A stretch of 10,584 bases of DNA, from contig DAIOSQ010000068.1 of NCBI GenBank assembly GCA_036752465.1, forward strand, positions 1-10,584. The letters run 5' to 3'. Positions 1-6,120 of the stretch are shown here, one piece after another. Numbering within the stretch: the first letter of the stretch is position 1; the number at the start of each line of letters is the position of its first letter. Made by a program: the position numbers and the translations under genes. This stretch comes from DAIOSQ01 sp036752465 (GTDB lineage: Bacteria > Pseudomonadota > Gammaproteobacteria > Legionellales > Legionellaceae). The notes below the pieces were generated by a model. It was not told where the DNA came from. It ran no database searches and worked only from the letters and a program-made list of their open reading frames with translations.

Positions 1-113
1 TTACAATCCTTAAGTTTGTTCTAATGTTAGCACGCTATGAAGAAACAGGATATTTTTTAAAACCAATTAGGGTCTGTTGAAAATTGCTCATTCTCATAGG
101 AATAGGCAAAACC
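1..113. other. Non-coding tail downstream of the copper gene
   Basis: I see no credible gene in this stretch. It is AT-rich by eye. The most structured part is an inverted repeat, TAGGGT at 68-73 and ACCCTA at 111-116, which overlaps the copper gene's stop codon. It encloses a shorter nested pairing, ATTC at 90-93 with GAAT at 100-103. There is no compact GC-rich stem followed by a T-run on the minus strand, so I do not call an intrinsic terminator. Confidence 0.5.
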
Positions 114-116
114 CTA
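68..116. repeat. Inverted repeat bounding 49 bases at the copper gene's 3' end
   Basis: A perfect 6-base inverted repeat (TAGGGT and ACCCTA) lies 37 bases apart. The plus-strand inner sequence GGGTCTGTTGAAAA resembles the terminal sequences of some insertion sequences, and the flanking TTA would suit a TNA target. That resemblance is from memory only. It could be a tiny non-autonomous element, an IS remnant or a loose hairpin in the mRNA 3' end, or chance. Confidence 0.25.
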
Positions 117-2516
117 TAATAAAACTGAAAAACCCAATGTCAATGTGTTTTGGTTAACTGGCTGATCTAAGTTCATCTGCAGAGTTTTAAATGTACCAAA
201 GCCCTGTTGATACTCATATTCGACAGAGATATTTAAGCCTGGTGCCACTCGGTAATAGGGTCTAACAATATAGCGCATTTGATTCAACCCATTGCCAATG
301 GCGGCATGAATCACTGTTTTTGAAGCTAGAATGCTGCGAATACCCGTTCGTATTAGAAAATTATTAGTAATCTGTGTATCACGCGAAAGCTCTATATCCA
401 ATTTGGCGCTACCACCATAATAATAGGCCCGTATATCGGTATCGATAAAATAAGGCATGAGCCCTTCAATTCCAACACCGGGTTGCCAATAAGGCGTTGA
501 TGCAGGCTGGTTAAAGTAATTAACCCCCCCTTTAACAGCCCAAAATTGCTTCATGAGATGCCAATAAAAAATATCTATATCGGCATTGTCTACTTGACCT
601 TTTGTTATTTCGGCATCGTTCGTAAATAATTCAAGTTTATTATAATCGGACCCATATAACCCTTTGTAAGTAAGTCGTTGAACATTGTTAAATGGATCGG
701 CCCCTATATCTAAAAAGGTAGCATGCCATAAACCCATAGGATGAGGCATTGGGTGATGTACCAACATCGGATCAATGGTTTTTTTTTCATCAACCCTGAC
801 AATAGGCCTATTCACATAAAGTGTGTCTTTAACTATGTGTTCGGATTGTGCTGTACCTTTTGTAATGTCTATCAGGGTCGTGTATTGAAAGACTCGTGAC
901 ATGCCTGCCATCATGTGGTAAAGAAGGTGGCAGTGAAAAAACCATTGCCCACTTGCATCGGTATCCACATCAGCTGTAACTGTGGCCCCAGGGGGAATAT
1001 CAAGCGTATGTAATAAAGGATCATAGCTTCCGTGGCCATTACGCAAAATAAACCAATGACCATGAATGTGCATAGGATGACGCATCATAGAGGAATTGGT
1101 AAAAAAAAAGCGATATCGTTTATTGGGCTCTAAAGAAATAGGATGCGCGTTATACCCTGGGACACCATTGACAAACCAAATATATTGCCCCATATAACCA
1201 AACAGTTCCATCTTGATAACCCCGTTGACTGGTTTATTAGCATCATTGGTAACCACTGCTGCTGTTAAATGTTGATATTTTGTCCCTATGGTTTTTGAAA
1301 CGACGGGCGATGTAGAAATAGTATCATCTTTGATAGCAGGCTCCGTGGGCATGCGCATAGAGTGATGATTCATGGGCATAGAACTAGAACCTTTCATCAT
1401 CAAAGACATCATGCGCCTCATCACTGGCAATGGTTCAGGGAATGGCGCAACTTGCTGATAATTAACGACCTGATGAGGTTTCGTAACCAAAGCACCTACT
1501 GCGGCTCCTAAGGTATCAATTGATTCCGCATAGATAATGTAAGGATTCATTGTTTGAATTTTCACGAGAACGTCGTAGGTTTCTCCAAGCGCTATTTTTA
1601 AATCATCTACAACATAAGGTTTTACATCATTGCCTTGTACATGGACTACCTGCATGGTAGTTCCTGGTATCTTAACCTTAAAAATAGTGCTTCCACCTGC
1701 ACCAATAAAACGTAGTCTGACGATATCACCTATTTTAACGGGCGCAGTCCACGGACGAGATTTTGGTCGACCATTGAGTAAGAAAGCATCATAAGCAACA
1801 TCGCTAATATCATAAATACTCATACGCATTTGCTGCATCATTTTATAATCATCAACTATTCTTACACGTTCTTTAGCTGTTGCCTTTTTATAGTCATGCA
1901 TAAATTTGACAAGAGAAGGTTGCAACGGAAATCGAGGTGAATAGTAGTCCCCTTCCTTTTTAAGATTATAAAGAATTTGCTTGGGGTGGGTATTACTCCA
2001 ATCAGATAAAACAACTACATAATCCTTTGTATAATGATAAGATGGCGATTTAGGCGGATCAACTAAAAAAGCACCATATAAACCCTGTTGTTCTTGCAAA
2101 CCAGCATGCGCATGATACCAATATGTCCCCGCTTGATGTATGGTAAATTGGTAATGAAAAACGCCACCCGGTGGAATTCCGCTTTGCGCAACACCTAACA
2201 CGCCATCCATTTGCCAAGGAACCATCATGCCATGCCAATGTATGGCTGTTTCCTCATCCAAATGATTATAAACATGAATGGTGACATGATCGCCTTCCTT
2301 AAAATGCAATATAGGGGCTGGAATTTGGTCATTTACTGCAATAGCTTTGCGCATCTTGCCCGTAAAGTTAACTATTTTATAGCTCACTACTAAATTGACA
2401 ACCTGTTCCGTTGCATGTACATTTGAAATGCTGCAACTAACAACCAGTATGAAAACAGAAATAACCACTGTGTTTATTCTATCGATGACTTTTTTCATAA
2501 TCGGCTCTACTTTCAT
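114..2516 (-). CDS. CopA-type multicopper oxidase fused to a CopB-type outer-membrane domain
   Basis: The predicted role is periplasmic copper detoxification: cuprous ion oxidation by the CopA part and copper binding at the outer membrane by the CopB part. An N-terminal signal covers residues 1-35 (hydrophobic core 16-28, cleavage after VHA35). VVSC28 also loosely fits a lipobox. The copper ligand motifs are HWH 93-95, HAH 135-137, HPMHIHGH 480-487 and HCHLLYHMMAGM 528-539, where C529 and M539 fit type 1 copper ligands. A methionine-rich loop (366-389, nine Met) is typical of CopA. From about W597 to the end the protein matches CopB: an RLTYKG strand, FYWHLMKQFWAVKGGVNYF, and GLMPYFIDTDIRAYYYGG. 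The last strand ends in LL, not the usual aromatic residue. Alternative ATG starts lie at 2516 and 2498. The gene begins 18 bases after nadD, so it is probably co-transcribed with it. The family is certain; the functional consequence of the fusion is inferred. Confidence 0.9.
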   Translation of the reverse strand: MKVEPIMKKVIDRINTVVISVFILVVSCSISNVHATEQVVNLVVSYKIVNFTGKMRKAIAVNDQIPAPILHFKEGDHVTIHVYNHLDEETAIHWHGMMVPWQMDGVLGVAQSGIPPGGVFHYQFTIHQAGTYWYHAHAGLQEQQGLYGAFLVDPPKSPSYHYTKDYVVVLSDWSNTHPKQILYNLKKEGDYYSPRFPLQPSLVKFMHDYKKATAKERVRIVDDYKMMQQMRMSIYDISDVAYDAFLLNGRPKSRPWTAPVKIGDIVRLRFIGAGGSTIFKVKIPGTTMQVVHVQGNDVKPYVVDDLKIALGETYDVLVKIQTMNPYIIYAESIDTLGAAVGALVTKPHQVVNYQQVAPFPEPLPVMRRMMSLMMKGSSSMPMNHHSMRMPTEPAIKDDTISTSPVVSKTIGTKYQHLTAAVVTNDANKPVNGVIKMELFGYMGQYIWFVNGVPGYNAHPISLEPNKRYRFFFTNSSMMRHPMHIHGHWFILRNGHGSYDPLLHTLDIPPGATVTADVDTDASGQWFFHCHLLYHMMAGMSRVFQYTTLIDITKGTAQSEHIVKDTLYVNRPIVRVDEKKTIDPMLVHHPMPHPMGLWHATFLDIGADPFNNVQRLTYKGLYGSDYNKLELFTNDAEITKGQVDNADIDIFYWHLMKQFWAVKGGVNYFNQPASTPYWQPGVGIEGLMPYFIDTDIRAYYYGGSAKLDIELSRDTQITNNFLIRTGIRSILASKTVIHAAIGNGLNQMRYIVRPYYRVAPGLNISVEYEYQQGFGTFKTLQMNLDQPVNQNTLTLGFSVLL

Positions 2517-2528
2517 AAACGGCTCTAC
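2493..2528 (-). repeat. 18-base tandem duplication carrying RBS-like sequence and start codon
   Basis: Bases 2493-2510 and 2511-2528 are two adjacent 18-base copies that differ only at their ninth base on the plus strand (t or a). On the minus strand each copy holds GTAGAGCC, a short spacer and ATGAAA. The copper oxidase frame therefore has two in-frame ATGs (2516 and 2498), each preceded by the same GTAGAG sequence. The extra six residues (MKVEPI) of the longer form precede MKK, which alone is a normal signal-peptide start. Confidence 0.85.
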
Positions 2529-2534
2529 CGAATA

Positions 2535-3548
2535 TCAACGCGGTTCATAGCGCGGACCGTAAGCTATTTGTCCCTCAACATATAACCGACACAAGGTAGC
2601 TATGGTGCAAGACGCCAATCTGCCTGCTAAGGCCTGTTGCAAGGCTTGATGCAGGCTTTGATAATGTTTGCTCACCGATAGATCCAATGCGACATACTTC
2701 TTGAAAACGGATGCTGCAGTAGCGCGAATGGCTCGTGATGATATGGCATACTGGGGGCCATCGAGTAATTCTATTTTTCCTAAGCGATAAAAGATTTCTC
2801 TAAATGTCGGGTATTTTTTTCGATTAGGCAACAAGTCGGTGACTTCATTGGCTGTTAACAACAGCTTACTGCTTGTACACTGTCTGCCGCCAAGTAACGT
2901 TTGCAAAGTATCGTGATTAACATCAGTGATTTCCTGGGCTAACAACGTTTGTGGAACATAAAACAACTGACGACCTACCAGCAATAAATCGCCCATAAAA
3001 TCGGCTAAGTCATCACATGCCTTCCAGGATGGAAATACATGTAAACATCTGCTGTCGTCGTGAATCAATTCCGCAAAACTTTGTAAACTCCCAGCCCTGC
3101 TAGCGACCAAGACAGTATGGACACACCCGATGATATACTGTGGTTTTGTCCATTGCGGCAGTTGTTGCAAATTATCGGTGCCCAGTAATAATGAAATCTG
3201 TCCTTTGGAGCCAATTAACTGTCGTAAATAATCCACTGTTTTATAAGTATACGAATGGCCTTTTTGATTTACCTCATGTTCGGATACCATGATATTGCGT
3301 GCAGGGAAATATGTTTGTATAACCTCGCGTATCATCTCATACCTCAGCAGACCTGCTGTCGCGTGCACGGTCAAACCATTGACTACTTTGCTAATAGGAT
3401 TCAAGTTACACGGCATCATCACTAAAAGATCATGAGGATACATATCCATCACAAAGCGCATGTAGGCAATATGTCCCATATGCAAGGGATCTGCAGACAG
3501 ACCAAACAAAATAATATGCCTGCCAGACGTTAATTTATTTGTGCTCAT
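2535..3548 (-). CDS. nadD: NadD-like nicotinate-nucleotide adenylyltransferase, enlarged
   Basis: The predicted reaction is adenylation of nicotinate mononucleotide by ATP to give deamido-NAD in the cytoplasm. The fold motifs are visible: GLSADPLHMGH at 16-26 (a variant of GxFDPxHxGH, with both catalytic-type histidines H23 and H26), SYTYKTVDYLR at 99-109, GTDNLQQLPQW at 123-133, and ISSRAIR at 269-275, matching the ISST/AxIR motif. At 337 residues it is much longer than the usual 190-220. About 90 extra residues lie between the GTDNL region and ISSRAIR, and about 60 follow it. The ATG at 3548 lies inside dnaG, a 14-base overlap in another frame, so translation is probably coupled. It could be a divergent adenylyltransferase with a different nucleotide substrate; the nucleotidyltransferase fold itself is well supported. 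Confidence 0.75.
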   Translation of the reverse strand: MSTNKLTSGRHIILFGLSADPLHMGHIAYMRFVMDMYPHDLLVMMPCNLNPISKVVNGLTVHATAGLLRYEMIREVIQTYFPARNIMVSEHEVNQKGHSYTYKTVDYLRQLIGSKGQISLLLGTDNLQQLPQWTKPQYIIGCVHTVLVASRAGSLQSFAELIHDDSRCLHVFPSWKACDDLADFMGDLLLVGRQLFYVPQTLLAQEITDVNHDTLQTLLGGRQCTSSKLLLTANEVTDLLPNRKKYPTFREIFYRLGKIELLDGPQYAISSRAIRATAASVFKKYVALDLSVSKHYQSLHQALQQALAGRLASCTIATLCRLYVEGQIAYGPRYEPR

Positions 3549-5268
3549 TACTATGCTTAGCTTTGAGCATTTCTTGTAACATATTTCGGTCTTCTATAGA
3601 CAGGCTCGCTTTACGTGCCTTGTCTAATAATTGTGTGATCATAAAATGTTGTTTTTGTTTGCTCAAAAATTGAAAGGTATCAAGCAATTCACGCAGCAGT
3701 GCATCTTCAGGTACCTGATGATCCCACGCTGCCAATTTGTTGATGGCCTCGAATAAAGTTGAATCGCGCCATAACTCCACCAAGCCTGCAGTCGTCATGC
3801 TTGGATTGGCTTGGATATGTTGGATCACAGCAATCAGCACGGCATGTTCTTTCTCATCCAAAGGCAAAGCAAGCAGTTGCTGATGGCAATCTTGATAAAT
3901 TTCTGGATTTTGTAGCAGCAAAGCTGTCGCTACCCGCAGCGGCGTTCGGGCAATAGCGGTCGTCATTAAACCGTCTGCTTCCTCTGGAGAGCTGTCTTTG
4001 AGCAGGTGCAATAAGCGATGTGATTCCACATGTGTCAGGCGAGCAAGATCTTCAATCATTAATTGTTTATAAGGACTATCTGTCATTTTAGCAAGATATG
4101 GTTTCATTTTATGAATTAAGCGGTTTTTGCCCGCTATGTGTCCAAGATCCAGATCGAGCATGAGTGTGTCGAATAAAAATTGATTCAATGGAATAGCTGT
4201 CTTTAGCCTTTGGGCGAAGGCGTCACCGCCTTCTTCTCGAATCAAACTATCAGGATCGTGACCTTCTGGTAACCAGACGAACTGTACATACAAATCTTTA
4301 TTAACATGACTAAGGCTAGTTTCTAATGCGCGCAGCGCTGCAGTTTTACCGGCAGCATCACCGTCAAAGCAAAATACCAATTGCTTGGTATATTTGCTCA
4401 GCAATTGGATATGGTAGGTGCTAGTAGCTGTTCCCAGAGTAGCCACAGCATTTTGAATGCCAAATTGGCTAAGCGCTATCACATCCAAATAGCCTTCGAC
4501 AATGACAATAAAATCTGGATTTTTCTGATGTTGCAATATTTGAAACAAGCCGTACAACTCACGGTTTTTTTGAAATATTGCGGTTTCCGGAGAGTTTAAA
4601 TACTTAGGTTTCTGACCAGCCTCAAGCGCTCGACCACCAAAACCAATAATACGTCCGTGACGATCATGAATAGGAAACATAATGCGTTGGCGGTATCTAT
4701 CATAACGATTACCGTCATCGGTTTGTATCAACATGCCAGTAGCAACCAATTCCTTAGAAGATTTCACAAAAGCTGCTTCTAAAGTACGCCAACCTGAGGG
4801 CGCATAACCCAGCTGAAATTTTTTGGCCGACTCACCATCTACTTGCCGATTTTTCAAATACTCAATAGCAGGTTTAACTGATTGCTTCAACTGCGCTTGA
4901 TAAAACCTACAAACCCGGTTTAGTAGGTGATATAAAGATGATTGTTGCTTGTTTTTTTCATAATGATTGTCTCGAGGTACTGCCAAACCCGATTTAGCGC
5001 TGAGTATTTCAATTGCATCTGAGAAATTAAGGTGCAAATAATTCATGGCAAAGCTGATGGCGTTACCGCTTACTCCACAACCAAAGCAATAATAAAATTG
5101 TTTCTTTCCCACAACATGAAATGACGGTGTTTTTTCTTGATGGAAAGGACAGCACGCAACATAATTATTGCCTTGCTTCTTTAATGGAATATAAGCATCA
5201 ATTAGATCAACAATATCTATTTGTGTCAATAACTCATCGATATAATGTCTAGGGATCAAACCTTGCAT
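3535..5268 (-). CDS. dnaG: DNA primase DnaG
   Basis: DnaG makes RNA primers for the replication fork. Starting at the ATG at 5268 gives 577 residues, close to the roughly 580 of E. coli DnaG. The protein then begins with the family's IPR-(x)-IDELL-(x)-DIVDLI stretch. The zinc ligands fall at C40, H43, C61 and C64, matching the usual CHC2 finger spacing and position. The core contains YDRYRQRIMFPI at 189-200 and the GRxxGFGGR segment. The TOPRIM domain shows EGYLDV (E258) and DGD (D302, D304), the metal-binding acids. The C-terminal part, from about 430, is the helicase-binding region. The frame stays open 26 codons further upstream to an ATG at 5346, but that extension has no family resemblance. 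The gene sits between yqeY, 100 bases upstream, and nadD, which overlaps its end. RpoD does not follow it. Confidence 0.95.
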   Translation of the reverse strand: MQGLIPRHYIDELLTQIDIVDLIDAYIPLKKQGNNYVACCPFHQEKTPSFHVVGKKQFYYCFGCGVSGNAISFAMNYLHLNFSDAIEILSAKSGLAVPRDNHYEKNKQQSSLYHLLNRVCRFYQAQLKQSVKPAIEYLKNRQVDGESAKKFQLGYAPSGWRTLEAAFVKSSKELVATGMLIQTDDGNRYDRYRQRIMFPIHDRHGRIIGFGGRALEAGQKPKYLNSPETAIFQKNRELYGLFQILQHQKNPDFIVIVEGYLDVIALSQFGIQNAVATLGTATSTYHIQLLSKYTKQLVFCFDGDAAGKTAALRALETSLSHVNKDLYVQFVWLPEGHDPDSLIREEGGDAFAQRLKTAIPLNQFLFDTLMLDLDLGHIAGKNRLIHKMKPYLAKMTDSPYKQLMIEDLARLTHVESHRLLHLLKDSSPEEADGLMTTAIARTPLRVATALLLQNPEIYQDCHQQLLALPLDEKEHAVLIAVIQHIQANPSMTTAGLVELWRDSTLFEAINKLAAWDHQVPEDALLRELLDTFQFLSKQKQHFMITQLLDKARKASLSIEDRNMLQEMLKAKHSNEHK

Positions 5269-5368
5269 ATAAGACACCATGAAGACACAATGAACTTTGC
5301 ACTCAAATCCGAGCGTTTCTGAAACCTGACAGAAGGTCACTGGCACTGAAGTGAAGCGTGAACCTAGA

Positions 5369-5815
5369 TTATGACAAACGCTCTTTTATTAAGCGACTTA
5401 CCATGGCCATATCGGCTCGGCCAATAATTGTTGGCTTAATGATAGCCATCACCTTGCCCATATCAGACATCTTGCTTGCAGAAGTCTCGTCAATTGCCAA
5501 CTGTATAACATTTAATAGGGCTTCTTGTGACAAGGGGTCGGGCAAATATCTAGTTACGATTTCTAGCTCAAATTGTTCTTGTGCTAGCAAATCTATTCTA
5601 TTGGCCTCCTCAAACAAGGCAATGGATTCTTTACGCTGTTTGGCCAATTTTTCGAGAATCAACAACAGACGCTCATCGCTGACCTCAACTCTCTCATCAA
5701 CTTCAATCTGTTTAATAGCTGCACTGATAAGCCTCAGGGCATTTAAGAGTTTTTTGTCCCGCGCGCGCATCGCTTGCTTGATATCTTCATTTAAGCGAGT
5801 TCTGATGGCGGACAT
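5369..5815 (-). CDS. yqeY: GatB/YqeY-domain protein
   Basis: This 148-residue cytoplasmic protein has the length and pattern of the YqeY family, whose fold matches the tRNA-binding tail of the GatB amidotransferase subunit. Its exact function is not settled. Visible family features are the opening LNEDIKQAMRARDKKLLNALRLI, the central EKLAKQRKESIALFEEANR helix, RYLPDPLS, and the end segment DMGKVMAIIKP followed by GRADMAMVSRLIKERL. The ATG overlaps the rpsU stop codon by one base (TAATG), indicating translational coupling. No good Shine-Dalgarno sequence stands alone before it. The rpsU-yqeY-dnaG order is common in proteobacteria. Confidence 0.93.
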   Translation of the reverse strand: MSAIRTRLNEDIKQAMRARDKKLLNALRLISAAIKQIEVDERVEVSDERLLLILEKLAKQRKESIALFEEANRIDLLAQEQFELEIVTRYLPDPLSQEALLNVIQLAIDETSASKMSDMGKVMAIIKPTIIGRADMAMVSRLIKERLS

Positions 5816-6048
5816 TACTTGCTACGTCTTTTCTTATGGCGTCCACCACCGGATGTGACATCACGTGACATCTTCTTTAGGTGCCGTTTGACTGCGGCGG
5901 CCTGTTCTCGTTTACGCTTTGCCGTTGGCTTTTCATAAAACTCACGGCGTCTTAACTCTGTTAGTATGCCAGCTTTTTCACACGACCGCTTAAAACGTCG
6001 CAATGCGTATTCTGGGTTTTCACCTTCTTTAACTCGAACGGTGGGCAT
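5815..6048 (-). CDS. rpsU: Small ribosomal subunit protein bS21
   Basis: S21 joins the 30S subunit near the anti-Shine-Dalgarno end of 16S rRNA and helps initiate translation. The 77-residue product opens MPTVRVKEGENPEYALRRFKRSCEKAGIL and continues with the RRREFYEKPTAKRK stretch typical of bS21. It ends in a very basic tail (GRHKKRRSK). It is slightly longer than the 71-residue E. coli protein. AGAGGA at 6056-6061 lies seven bases before the ATG. It is the first gene after its own promoter, and its stop codon overlaps yqeY. Confidence 0.97.
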   Translation of the reverse strand: MPTVRVKEGENPEYALRRFKRSCEKAGILTELRRREFYEKPTAKRKREQAAAVKRHLKKMSRDVTSGGGRHKKRRSK

Positions 6049-6055
6049 TCATCTA

Positions 6056-6061
6056 TCCTCT
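6056..6061 (-). promoter_or_regulatory. Ribosome binding site of rpsU
   Basis: The minus strand reads AGAGGA, with seven bases to the rpsU ATG. It is the clearest Shine-Dalgarno sequence in the housekeeping block, which fits strong ribosomal protein expression. Confidence 0.8.
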
Positions 6062-6089
6062 GGTTATGATTTTTAAAACTAAAGTGGCA

Positions 6090-6118
6090 ATTCTATTGTG
6101 CTTGTGTGCAATCGTCAA
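6090..6118 (-). promoter_or_regulatory. Sigma70-type promoter for rpsU-yqeY-dnaG
   Basis: On the minus strand a -35 box TTGACG (6113-6118, five of six consensus) is separated by exactly 17 bases from a -10 box TAGAAT (6090-6095, five of six). Transcription would start near 6083, leaving a leader of about 35 bases before rpsU. The -35 box lies two bases after the icmB stop codon. The 72-base gap has no terminator hairpin, so transcripts from the icm genes may also read through into this operon. Confidence 0.8.
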
Positions 6119-6120
6119 GT

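Noticed and set aside
5269..5346. A 26-codon upstream extension of dnaG to an ATG at 5346
   Set aside because: The extension has no resemblance to primases. The ATG at 5268 gives the normal length and puts the zinc ligands at positions 40, 43, 61 and 64.
5269..5368. A terminator or promoter between yqeY and dnaG, as known between rpsU and dnaG in E. coli
   Set aside because: Only short 4-5 pair stems such as TTCTG with CAGAA occur, without a T-run, and no -35/-10 pair with proper spacing is visible.
5358..5858. A 166-codon plus-strand open frame opposite yqeY
   Set aside because: It is the antisense shadow of yqeY and the end of rpsU, both clear family members, and shows no protein family features.
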